DNA from: JBHIDJ01 sp046760105
Lineage (GTDB): Bacteria; Pseudomonadota; Gammaproteobacteria; Acidiferrobacterales; SPGG2
Assembly: GCA_046760105.1 (NCBI GenBank)
Contig: JBHIDJ010000116.1
Location: 1-9,169, forward strand
Direction of reading: 5' to 3'
Length of the DNA: 9,169 nt
The position numbers were made by a program, and so were the translations under genes. Positions 1 through 6,878 of this stretch are shown here, piece by piece. Each line of letters starts with the position of its first letter. Positions within the stretch are counted from its first letter, which is position 1. The notes beneath the pieces were generated by a model. The model worked only from the letters and a program-made list of their open reading frames with translations, did no database searches and was not told the origin of the DNA.

Positions 1-102
1 AAGCATATGGGTCGCGACGCCAAGATAGGCGCGGAAAAGACAGGACAGTGGTTCAAGGACGTTGGAAAGGGCATCAAGGACATCGGCCAGCACGTGAAGT
101 GA
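1..102 (+). CDS. 3' end of a small unknown protein (partial)
   Basis: Frame 1 is open from the first base to a TGA at 100-102 and encodes 33 residues rich in Lys, Gly and Asp, with a repeated W/I-x-K-D-[VI]-G-x-x pattern (QWFKDVGKGIKDIGQHVK). The spacing suggests a short amphipathic C-terminal helix. An ATG at 7 lies in frame, but no Shine-Dalgarno is visible in the six bases before it, so this is more likely the tail of a gene that begins outside the window. I do not recognise the family. The 160 bases between it and the next gene hold no ORF and no clear terminator; a TTGACG at 170 has no matching -10 element. Confidence 0.5.
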   Translation, partial: KHMGRDAKIGAEKTGQWFKDVGKGIKDIGQHVK

Positions 103-262
103 AGTTAACAAAGCAGGCCAGCGACCCTTCGGATACGATTATTAATCCGCCCACAACGGCTGAAATGGCTTGACGGACTGACTCAGGGCGTGAAGCGGCC
201 AATTTGCTCAAACGCTCTCCTGATCGGTAAGGTGGCTCACACACATCCGGATTGAGACAAGA

Positions 263-2977
263 ATGGAGCTTCACGCACTGACGATATCGCTGACCACATC
301 GCTAACCCCCGAGCTGTCGCTGGTGGGCGGGAAGGCGGCGTCGCTGATCCGGCTGAAACAGGCCGGGTTTTCCGTGCCTGACGGTTTCGTACTGACATCC
401 GCCTTCTTCGCACCATGGGCCGATAGGCTGAAGTCCTCATCCGAATGGCAGTCGGCGTGCGCAAGGCTCGGATCATCCGGCTCCACCGGGTTACGAGAAG
501 CGTGCGAAGCGGTCAAACGCTCGGCGGCGGATCTCTCCTTCACCGAAGCACAACGCACGCAGCTCGAAGAAATCTCGACCGCGCTGGGAAACCGCCAGCT
601 CGCGGTTCGCTCATCCTCGCCTGAGGAAGACCTGAGCAGAGCATCTTTCGCGGGGCTTTACGAAACCGTTTTGAACACCACCTCCAACACGCTCGAGCAG
701 GCGGTGCGTGCTTGCTTCGCATCGTGTTTGGATGAACGTGTTCTGCTCTACAAGCGGAAGAACGGTTTCAGCGTCGAGGCGCCGACCCTTGCCGTGATCA
801 TTCAAGCTCAGATAGCAAGTGAGATCTCGGGAGTCGCATTCTCGCTCAACCCGCTGACGAACGACTTCGACCAAGCCGTGATCAATGCAGCCTGGGACCA
901 GGGCGAGGCGCTCGTCTCCGGCGACATCAACCCTGACAAGTTCGTTATGGACAAAATAACCGGCGAGATCGTCGAACGCCGGGCCGGCAGTAAAGGGGGC
1001 GACCGGTCGGATGAATTCTGCCTCAGCGATGAGCAGTTGTCGGAGCTGACCAGGACCCTCAAAGCCATCGAAGAGCTGCACGCTGTACCGGTTGACGTGG
1101 AATGGTCGTTTGCAGCCGGTCGTTTTCACATTCTACAGGCACGGCCTGTTACTGCTTACGTGCCACTCGCTCCCGAGATGCTCACGGCACCGGGGGAGCC
1201 GCGCCTGCTCTATCTGGACGCGGCGCTTTCCAAGGGGCTCACCATAAACGGCGCCATCACCCCGATAACGAGCGACTTGTTCCTGCGTCTGTTCCGGTTG
1301 GCCTCGGAGGCTGTGCTGGGTTGGACGGACGTACATCCCGATCCCAAGTCCGGTTTGATCGGGCTGGCCGGTGCCCGCTTGTACCTGAACCTCTCCAACG
1401 TGCTGCATCTGGTGAGCACCAAACGCCTCATCAGCAGAGCCCGGCTTACCGACGCGATGATCGCTGACATCTTCGAGACTCAGGACCTCGAAGCGTACCG
1501 CCCGCAACGTCCGCCATCGTCTCTGCGCGTTCTTCCAGTGTTGCTCACCATGCTGAGAATTTTCTGGGGGATTCGAGGCTTGCTGCTCGGCATGGCAGCA
1601 CCGCTCTTTAGACGCGACACGTTCTCCGAGCGATACCGCGCGGAAGTCGCGAGCTTCGAGCGAGCGATCGCCGAGCCGCCGAACTTCGAGCTACCCATCG
1701 ATGAGTTCTTGCGCCACTATTACACGAAGCTGATCAACGTCGTCAGAAAAGCAACCGCACCAGCTCTCGTTTTCTTCGTGTTCTTCGGGACGGAGCGTTT
1801 GGAGAAGTTGATCGACCGCAACTCCGAAGCTCAGCGAGCGCTGGTCGATGCCATCAAACGAGGCTATTCCGACGATCTGGTCGTCGAGATGGGAACCTTG
1901 ATGTATCAGCTCTCTACCGTGCTTCCACAAGCGGCGTACGCGGACATCGATACTCTTGTACACAAGGTCGAGCGTAGGGAGTTGCCCGAGGCGTTTCTAT
2001 CGATGTGGGATCAGTTCATCCGCCGCTTCGGCTGTCGTGGACCCCTGGAGATGGAGATTGCCAATCCGAAATACGGCGATGATCCTGCAATCGCACTGCG
2101 GCAGATCGCTGCAATCGCGAAAAGTGGTGGCGCTTTCGACCCGCGGGAGATTCACCAGCAGCACGTCCAAGAACGGGAGGCGGCCTATGCCGAGCTCCGC
2201 GCTCAACTCAAAGGCCGCAAGCGTCGGAAGTTGGAACGCAGCTACCGCAACATCGTCGAGTTCGCCGGAACCCGCGACACGCCCAAGTACCACATCGTGA
2301 TGATCAACAAGCTGATTCGTGAGCGCCTGCTCGCAGAAGCGGACGCGCTGATCGCGTCGGGGCGACTCGATCGGCGCGAGCAGATATTCGAGCTCACCTT
2401 CGACGACCTGGAAGAAGCCGCACGGGATCCGAAGCTCGACCTGCAAGCCCGGTTGCGCGAACGCGGCCGTTTCTATCGCAAGGTAAAGGCGGGCGTGAAG
2501 CACTTTCCGCAGATGATCGATTCGCGAGGCCGCATCATCCGCCCGATGAAACCGGCGGTCGCGGGCGAGCTATCTGGAATGGCCGTCTCCCCCGGCGTGG
2601 TACGGGGCCCGGTGAAAGTTCTCGACGATCCGTTCGAAAAGGATGTAATGCCTGGCGACGTTCTGGTGGCCTACACCACCGATCCGGGATGGACGCCGCT
2701 GTTCATCAACACCGCGGCCGTCGTCCTCGAGGTGGGAGGAGAGCTACAGCACGGAGCGCTGGTCGCCCGCGAGTACGGCAAGCCCTGCGTTGCGGGCATC
2801 GACCGGGTGACGACACAATTACATGATGGCGAGATCGTCGAGGTGGACGGCAATTCGGGGGTGGTGCGGATGATCGAACCCGCGGACACGTGTAAGTTGC
2901 CTGACCGCCGTTCGCGAATTTCCGGAAACGACCCGAAGGCATCGTTCATGAACTTCAGCGCGAATGTCTGGTCTTGA
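263..2977 (+). CDS. PEP synthase-like / rifampicin phosphotransferase-like dikinase (ATP-grasp + phospho-His domain)
   Basis: A 904-residue enzyme of the PEP-utilising dikinase superfamily. Residues 1-300 match the PPDK/PEP-synthase ATP-grasp domain: GGKAASL at 22-28, VRSSSPEEDLSRASFAG from 115, SGVAFSLNP around 189, and the closing VEW / LQARPVT at 279-297. Residues of roughly 790-870 form the swivelling phosphohistidine domain, with the catalytic His in GGELQHGALVARE (His830). True PEP synthase and PPDK carry a C-terminal PEP/pyruvate TIM barrel after this domain. Here the protein ends about 35 residues later, and a ~490-residue, mainly helical middle region lies between the two domains. 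That is the order seen in rifampicin phosphotransferase, where ATP phosphorylates the His and the middle domain binds the acceptor. The acceptor here is unknown, and antibiotic resistance is only one possibility. A hydrophobic stretch lies near 420-445. The start has only a weak GAGACAAG upstream. Confidence 0.85.
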   Translation: MELHALTISLTTSLTPELSLVGGKAASLIRLKQAGFSVPDGFVLTSAFFAPWADRLKSSSEWQSACARLGSSGSTGLREACEAVKRSAADLSFTEAQRTQLEEISTALGNRQLAVRSSSPEEDLSRASFAGLYETVLNTTSNTLEQAVRACFASCLDERVLLYKRKNGFSVEAPTLAVIIQAQIASEISGVAFSLNPLTNDFDQAVINAAWDQGEALVSGDINPDKFVMDKITGEIVERRAGSKGGDRSDEFCLSDEQLSELTRTLKAIEELHAVPVDVEWSFAAGRFHILQARPVTAYVPLAPEMLTAPGEPRLLYLDAALSKGLTINGAITPITSDLFLRLFRLASEAVLGWTDVHPDPKSGLIGLAGARLYLNLSNVLHLVSTKRLISRARLTDAMIADIFETQDLEAYRPQRPPSSLRVLPVLLTMLRIFWGIRGLLLGMAAPLFRRDTFSERYRAEVASFERAIAEPPNFELPIDEFLRHYYTKLINVVRKATAPALVFFVFFGTERLEKLIDRNSEAQRALVDAIKRGYSDDLVVEMGTLMYQLSTVLPQAAYADIDTLVHKVERRELPEAFLSMWDQFIRRFGCRGPLEMEIANPKYGDDPAIALRQIAAIAKSGGAFDPREIHQQHVQEREAAYAELRAQLKGRKRRKLERSYRNIVEFAGTRDTPKYHIVMINKLIRERLLAEADALIASGRLDRREQIFELTFDDLEEAARDPKLDLQARLRERGRFYRKVKAGVKHFPQMIDSRGRIIRPMKPAVAGELSGMAVSPGVVRGPVKVLDDPFEKDVMPGDVLVAYTTDPGWTPLFINTAAVVLEVGGELQHGALVAREYGKPCVAGIDRVTTQLHDGEIVEVDGNSGVVRMIEPADTCKLPDRRSRISGNDPKASFMNFSANVWS

Positions 2978-3078
2978 ATCGCGCAGCGGACCTCCGCAGG
3001 TCAGATCGAGAAGGTCTGCCTTTAGCAGTCATCGAACACTCGTGGGCCGCGAACACCAGTCCTTGCTCGACGAATATT

Positions 3079-3954
3079 CTAGGCTTCGTTGTCACCACGC
3101 AGCACTTTGATCAACGCGGCGATGTCCTCTTCGCCGTAGCCTGCCTCAAGGGCTCGCTGGTAAATGCCGGCGAGGAAATTGGGCAGTTCGGCGTTGATCC
3201 CGGCATCGCCGGCCTGGATCTGGAGACGGCGCACGACACCTGCCCACACGTCAAGCGACGCGCCGCCATGTAGGCTCGAGAGCTCGAAGGCGCCTGCATG
3301 GATAATCTCCGCCAGTTCGCGCGGCCGTTCGCCATGCACCGCGATGGAGGCCAGGAGGTCGAGGCCCACCCCTTCGGACTCGCAGATATGGGCGCCATGG
3401 ACCACACCCATATAGAGCCCGACGCTAGTGGAGAGGAGAGCCAGATCGAGGGCGGCGGCAGCGGCGATGTTCTCCCCCAAGTAACGAAGGTCGCCGCCCA
3501 GGACCTTGAGGAAGGCTTCTGCGTTGGCAAAGGCGCGTTGCTTGCCGCCGATCAAGATCAGGCTTTCCGGCGCGCCGATGCTATTGGGATAGCACATGAT
3601 GGCGCCGTCGAGGTAGTCCGCACCCTGATCCGCCAGCCAGGCCTCGCTGTCGCGCGCCTCTTGAGGCGTCCCCGTACTGAGTTGGATCACAGTTCGGCCG
3701 GAAAGATGAGGGGCCACGTCATCGGTCCCCAATAGTTTGTTCGTCGCCGTGTAGTTATCGACGCACACCATGATCAGCGGACTGGTTTGCACGGCATCCA
3801 CCACACTCTCTGCTCTCTTGGCGCCAAGCGCTGCGAGCGGCTCCATCTTCTGGGGTGTACGGTTCCAGACCGTAACGCTGTGCCCTGCCTTTAGCTGAGC
3901 CTGCGCGAGCGCGGCCCCCATCGCACCGAGTCCGATCACCGAGATTTCACTCAT
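3079..3954 (-). CDS. NAD(P)-dependent oxidoreductase, imine reductase-like
   Basis: A 291-residue protein of the 6-phosphogluconate dehydrogenase / beta-hydroxyacid dehydrogenase superfamily, closest in pattern to imine reductases. The N-terminal Rossmann fold has GLGAMG at 8-13 and the GHSVTVWNRT segment at 24-33, where N-R-T favours NADPH. DGAIM at 116-120 and the following P-x-x-I-G are typical of imine reductases. LDLALL near 169-174 sits where this family places its catalytic Asp or Tyr, so Asp170 is the candidate proton donor. The C-terminal half is a helical dimerisation domain. Length is normal for the family. An upstream in-frame ATG at 3972 would add six residues, but the ATG at 3954 has an ideal AGGAGG eight bases before it and was chosen. 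The gene is convergent with the dikinase gene and separated from it by about 100 bases. Physiological substrate is unknown. Confidence 0.85.
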   Translation of the reverse strand: MSEISVIGLGAMGAALAQAQLKAGHSVTVWNRTPQKMEPLAALGAKRAESVVDAVQTSPLIMVCVDNYTATNKLLGTDDVAPHLSGRTVIQLSTGTPQEARDSEAWLADQGADYLDGAIMCYPNSIGAPESLILIGGKQRAFANAEAFLKVLGGDLRYLGENIAAAAALDLALLSTSVGLYMGVVHGAHICESEGVGLDLLASIAVHGERPRELAEIIHAGAFELSSLHGGASLDVWAGVVRRLQIQAGDAGINAELPNFLAGIYQRALEAGYGEEDIAALIKVLRGDNEA

Positions 3955-3962
3955 AACAACTC

Positions 3963-3968
3963 CCTCCT
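3963..3968 (-). promoter_or_regulatory. Shine-Dalgarno that fixes the start of the imine reductase-like gene
   Basis: The minus strand reads AGGAGG here, eight bases before the ATG at 3954. It lies inside the coding sequence that the longer start at 3972 would give, so it decides in favour of the shorter protein. Confidence 0.75.
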
Positions 3969-4074
3969 GCATTTCAGTAGTTATTGATGAGGCAAGACCA
4001 TGGACGATTAGACCCGGGACTCAGCTCCATGTCACGTCGTGAAATCCCGTTCGCGTTGAGATGCCTATATCGAG

Positions 4075-4296
4075 GTGATCGTAGAAATACTTTCAAAGGG
4101 CTATGACTATTTTCTTGGTACGTGCATGGAAAACGGTGTGCATCAACGCCAGATCATCGCATTAGTGAAGCTAGAAGATAAGGAAATCCAAACAGCCATA
4201 AAACGGGCGTGGTGGGTAGATCTAAGCCGCGAGAATATAGAAAAGAGATCCGTTGTGGGGATTACCTGCTATATAGAGGGATGGGGACATAACTAG
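4075..4296 (+). CDS. Small hypothetical protein, possible orphan cassette gene
   Basis: A 73-residue ORF from GTG with no recognised family. It contains a mixed charged/hydrophobic sequence with two Trp in a row (RAWWVDL) and two Cys, no signal peptide and no membrane segment. The frame is closed by a TGA at 4057, so the start must lie within the next few codons; GTG at 4075 is the only usual start, preceded only by CGAG, a poor ribosome site. Base composition is clearly AT-richer than the neighbouring dikinase and reductase genes, which suggests transfer. Its TAG stop lies inside the left arm of an attC-like inverted repeat (4287-4359), an arrangement common in integron cassettes. It could also be a gene remnant or a chance ORF. 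Confidence 0.4.
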   Translation: MIVEILSKGYDYFLGTCMENGVHQRQIIALVKLEDKEIQTAIKRAWWVDLSRENIEKRSVVGITCYIEGWGHN

Positions 4297-4359
4297 GCGT
4301 ATCATCGCGCGCAAGCGGGACGCGCAAAAAAGACACGCCGATCATCTGCGCCGTTATAT
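4287..4359 (+). other. attC-like imperfect inverted repeat (candidate integron recombination site)
   Basis: The left end ACATAAC (4287-4293) pairs with the right end GTTATAT (4353-4359) at six of seven positions, as R'' and R' arms of an attC do. Immediately inside, GGCGTA (4296-4301) pairs with TGCGCC (4347-4352). The interior contains GCGCG and CGCGC arms around a nine-base loop. Total length (73 bases) is in the attC range, and the preceding ORF stops inside the left arm. Deviations: the right core fits GTTRRRY at six of seven positions, and the spacer between the R and L boxes is only two bases on one side and none on the other, unlike a canonical site. No integrase gene is visible. Confidence 0.4.
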
Positions 4360-4370
4360 GACTCTGCCCA

Positions 4371-4463
4371 ATGTGTAATCTAAGAACCCTCCTGCGACCG
4401 CTAGCGTTGCTGTTAATGGTCTACGTGGCTTCGAGCAGTCCTGCAAGGGGAAGCTTTGGATGA
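4371..4463 (+). CDS. 30-residue signal-peptide-like mini-ORF
   Basis: This short frame encodes MCNLRTLLRPLALLLMVYV followed by ASSSPARGSFG and a stop. It has two Arg near the N-terminus, a hydrophobic core and a small-residue end, so it looks like an export signal with no mature protein behind it. Its TGA overlaps the ATG of the next gene (ATGA at 4460-4463), the classic layout for translational coupling. No Shine-Dalgarno precedes it. It may be a leader peptide that brings ribosomes to the next start, the remnant of a truncated exported protein, or a chance ORF. Confidence 0.35.
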   Translation: MCNLRTLLRPLALLLMVYVASSSPARGSFG

Positions 4464-5338
4464 ATAATCACTCTGGTTCGATCGCGCTGTTTCTAGTCCT
4501 GGCTCATATCTCGCTCCCAGCCTGGGCCGATGAAGACAAAGGACAATATATCAAAACGACCTTCATGGAGCATATTGGAGAAGTCCCGAGCATGGCTTGG
4601 ATGCTGGAGCCCAATGTCATTATTACCAATAAGAAAATGGAGAACGTCACCCTCTACACCAGATCAGGTTCTATTGAAACGGCTCGTTACATCCGCTCTT
4701 ATAGTGATGCAGAGATTGATCACATCCGCAAGAGGAGTTGCATCGCCCTCGAACCTGGAAAGTTCTATCAATATCAACTTGAAAAGGACGGAGAGGGAAT
4801 CCCTTCCGACCAAGACCGTGCGTTTTATACGAAAGCCTCCTTCGCCGGGGAAACAAAGGCCGGGTACTCCTACGTGCAATTGGAAGACAATGTACTCACT
4901 CGCGTGGTGGGCCTTCGAGAGTTCAAGGAAAGACCGTTTCTTCACAACCATGTCGCCATTCAAACGACAGGGTCGAAATACGTGTACTCTTTTCACGGTC
5001 TCTACGACCCCCAAACTAAAGAGTTATACAGGAAAGGCCTTGTGCTGCAGGCTCTAGACGGGAGGGTCCTTGCCAAGCGATTTTGGGATGAGAGCTGGGA
5101 CACCGTTTGTGATGGCTGTCCGCTACCCCTGTATTCCGATTCGATGGTGTCTTTCTTTTATTTGGTCAACTCCTTCCATATCCCGCAGTTTACCTACCCC
5201 CTTTTGTTGTTAGATACGAGCACGGTTGAGGGAAGGGCCTTATCCTTTGTGGCATTCTCACCGGAGGGGAAGTATAGCGAATACCGTGATTATGAATACG
5301 TGGCTGGATGTATTATGAGCCGTGAGATGGAGAGGTAG
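4460..5338 (+). CDS. Secreted protein of unknown family
   Basis: A 292-residue protein with an export signal at 1-23 (hydrophobic ALFLVLAHISLPAWA, probable cleavage after AWA). The n-region is odd: it has no Lys or Arg, only a His. The mature part is rich in aromatic and charged residues, appears mostly beta, and has five Cys, two of them in a CDGC pair around residue 217-220, possibly a disulfide in the periplasm. No enzyme motif is recognised. AGGGGA eight bases before the ATG is a good ribosome site, and no alternative start exists upstream in frame. It is the first full gene of a coupled cluster: its end overlaps the next gene by 17 bases if the GTG start of that gene is used. Composition is AT-richer than the flanking regions. 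Confidence 0.7.
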   Translation: MNNHSGSIALFLVLAHISLPAWADEDKGQYIKTTFMEHIGEVPSMAWMLEPNVIITNKKMENVTLYTRSGSIETARYIRSYSDAEIDHIRKRSCIALEPGKFYQYQLEKDGEGIPSDQDRAFYTKASFAGETKAGYSYVQLEDNVLTRVVGLREFKERPFLHNHVAIQTTGSKYVYSFHGLYDPQTKELYRKGLVLQALDGRVLAKRFWDESWDTVCDGCPLPLYSDSMVSFFYLVNSFHIPQFTYPLLLLDTSTVEGRALSFVAFSPEGKYSEYRDYEYVAGCIMSREMER

Positions 5339-5852
5339 GCCAGTAACCTTGAAGCACGGTGCTTTTCAGGTCGGACTGGCTCTCCTACTGGTTGTATCAG
5401 TCCCTCTCGGTGCCGCCGGTTGTGATCTGGAACAAGGAAAGGCTGCTACCTCCGTACACTCCGCCTCGGACGTAAACGCCGGCAAGGATGTCGTATCCGT
5501 TACCGGCCCAACCCTCATCGGGTTCTTTCCTGAGGTGAGTCAGAAGGATGTTGACGCGGATCAGGATCTCGCTGAGGTGCTCAGCGATTTTCAGTATCAC
5601 CTGGGTGGCGCCCGCGAACACCTCGAGCGGAAAGGCGTGAGTGTTTATGAGCTGTACACGACCGAGATCCGAATTCATGAATCCGGCGAAGGTCGGATCT
5701 TTGTCCCGGATAAGGAACGCGGCGACCTAGGCTTTTATTTGGTATCGCCGGGGAAAGAGCCACAGGTCATGTACGGAGTTATGACGGATGTGGACCTTCT
5801 GATTCAAGCCCACCACTACTTTGGGTTTCCAGAGTTTGGTCGAAAAGAATGA
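5322..5852 (+). CDS. Lipoprotein of unknown function
   Basis: A 176-residue protein from GTG at 5322. It has a basic start, a hydrophobic core (LALLLVVSVPLGAAG) and a lipid-accepting Cys at 34 followed by Asp, so it should be lipid-anchored, and under the E. coli Lol rule held at the inner membrane. A TTG at 5349 would give a more typical 24-residue signal peptide beginning MKHGAF and would remove the 17-base overlap with the upstream gene, so the start is uncertain. The mature part has a Ser/Ala/Val-rich linker, then a compact domain with TLIGFFPEV, DLAEVLSDFQYHLGGAR, a probable beta pair around IFVPDKERGDLGFYLV, and a C-terminal DVDLLIQAHHYFGF. I do not recognise the family. Its TGA overlaps the ATG of the ankyrin gene by four bases. 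Confidence 0.7.
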   Translation: MRWRGRPVTLKHGAFQVGLALLLVVSVPLGAAGCDLEQGKAATSVHSASDVNAGKDVVSVTGPTLIGFFPEVSQKDVDADQDLAEVLSDFQYHLGGAREHLERKGVSVYELYTTEIRIHESGEGRIFVPDKERGDLGFYLVSPGKEPQVMYGVMTDVDLLIQAHHYFGFPEFGRKE

Positions 5853-6691
5853 AGCTCCGAGCCCTACAGATAGGTACGTTTCTCATAGCCTTACTGTTCC
5901 TCCTCTCTTGCGATCATCGGCCGCCTCTAGTAATTGCAGCAAAACAGGGTGACACAGACCAAGTAGCTGCCCTTCTTGCCGCTGGTCATGATGTCAATAC
6001 AACCGGCAACAAAGGCATGACCGCGCTGATGTATGCGGTGACATCGCGGAACCTTGAGACAGTGAAACTTCTGTTAGAAGGCGGCGCCAATGTCAATGCG
6101 AAGGATGAAGACGGGTTCACCCCCTTGCTGGTGTCAACGGCACACGGACGTACGGAAATGGTACGGCTTTTCCTTGAGGGGGGCGCCAATGTTGACGTGA
6201 GAGATAAATACGGCAGCACCGCATTAATCAGCGCATCAGGTGAGGGAATGACTGAGGCTGTGAAGCTCCTGTTGGCGAACGGCGCCGACATTCATGCGAG
6301 AGACAACACAGGAACCACGGCCTTGATGGCAACTATGGAACATGGATATACCGATACCATGAAAGTTCTTGCCTCTCACGGCGCTGACATCAACGCTCAA
6401 AGTAACTACGGCTGGACTGTGCTCATGGGTGCGTCGTCGAAAGGATTAACAGACACCGTGAAGGACCTCTTAGAAAGAGGCGCGGATGTCTCTAAAAAAA
6501 CCAAAAAAGGCCAAACGGCTCTGTTACTCGCTGCGCAATACGGAAATGCTGGAACGGTAAGAGCGCTGATAGAAGCAGGCACGGACCCTTGCATAAAAGA
6601 TAAGGAAGGCATGACGGCGTTGGCGCTGGCAACCAAGGCGGGCGGAAAGGACAAAGTCGAGATTCTCAAGGATTTTTGTGCGGGAAAATAG
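5849..6691 (+). CDS. Ankyrin-repeat lipoprotein
   Basis: A 280-residue protein with a lipoprotein signal (hydrophobic 8-19, lipobox LLSC, Cys21) followed by Asp22, which in E. coli would keep it in the inner membrane. The rest is an ankyrin solenoid: a first repeat at about 25-56, then six units of exactly 33 residues (57-89, 90-122, 123-155, 156-188, 189-221, 222-254) and a capping unit to 280. Units follow the G-x-T-A-L-x-x-A...V-x-x-L-L-x-x-G-A-x-V/I-N pattern. Ankyrin repeats bind other proteins and have no catalysis of their own, so the likely role is periplasmic binding of a partner, perhaps a product of the same cluster or an incoming protein such as a toxin. Start ATG overlaps the previous stop (ATGA), indicating coupled translation. 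Confidence 0.9.
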   Translation: MKLRALQIGTFLIALLFLLSCDHRPPLVIAAKQGDTDQVAALLAAGHDVNTTGNKGMTALMYAVTSRNLETVKLLLEGGANVNAKDEDGFTPLLVSTAHGRTEMVRLFLEGGANVDVRDKYGSTALISASGEGMTEAVKLLLANGADIHARDNTGTTALMATMEHGYTDTMKVLASHGADINAQSNYGWTVLMGASSKGLTDTVKDLLERGADVSKKTKKGQTALLLAAQYGNAGTVRALIEAGTDPCIKDKEGMTALALATKAGGKDKVEILKDFCAGK

Positions 6692-6695
6692 TCAA

Positions 6696-6878
6696 ATGAC
6701 CAATCGGTTTATAAGGACCTTTATGCTTGCGCTTTCGGTACCGGTCGGCCTGATCTCGGGTGAGTGGGGTTATGCGGGTGACCCCGACCATGAATACCGA
6801 GGTCAGAAGCTAGGTATCGAGTTACCGGCATCGGCAGAACGATTACTTCTGGTCAAGAGCCGGGGTGGTGCGCGTTAG
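6696..6878 (+). CDS. Exported protein, N-terminal fragment, probably cut by a group II intron
   Basis: A 60-residue frame beginning MTNRFIRTFMLALSVPVGL: two Arg, then a hydrophobic core and a probable cleavage near YAG, so a Sec signal peptide with only about 30 mature residues. It follows the ankyrin gene by four bases and belongs to the same cluster. An in-frame GTG at 6678 would give a longer start overlapping the ankyrin gene, but the ATG at 6696 places the signal peptide correctly, with GGGAAAA upstream. The last codons (from 6868) and the stop read GTGCGCGTTAG, which is also a plausible group II intron 5' end. The simplest reading is that the original gene continued and was interrupted by the intron, leaving this stub. 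Confidence 0.5.
   Translation: MTNRFIRTFMLALSVPVGLISGEWGYAGDPDHEYRGQKLGIELPASAERLLLVKSRGGAR

Noticed and set aside
611..1129. 172-codon minus-strand frame within the dikinase gene
   Set aside because: Lies opposite the ATP-grasp motifs, and its product is low in any recognisable motif.
2989..3002. GACCT-CCGC-AGGTC hairpin after the dikinase stop as a terminator
   Set aside because: The stem is only five base pairs and no T run follows, so it is too weak to call.
3298..3735. Plus-strand frame inside the imine reductase-like gene
   Set aside because: Antisense shadow of a well-supported family protein; the product has no recognisable features.
4055..4062. GTTGAGA as a further attC core before the 73-residue ORF
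   Set aside because: The last position breaks GTTRRRY and no complementary arm is found in the preceding 100 bases; the TCATAAC at 3951 is the start region of the reductase gene.
4308..4331. GCGCG...CGCGC hairpin followed by AAAAAA as a terminator
   Set aside because: A plus-strand terminator needs a T run after the hairpin; here it is an A run, and on the minus strand the T run precedes the hairpin. The hairpin is better explained as the interior of the attC-like repeat.
4330..4359. Possible promoter AAGACA - 18 bases - TTATAT before the envelope cluster
   Set aside because: The -35 box matches only four of six positions, the -10 is the attC-like right arm, and the start point would leave almost no leader.
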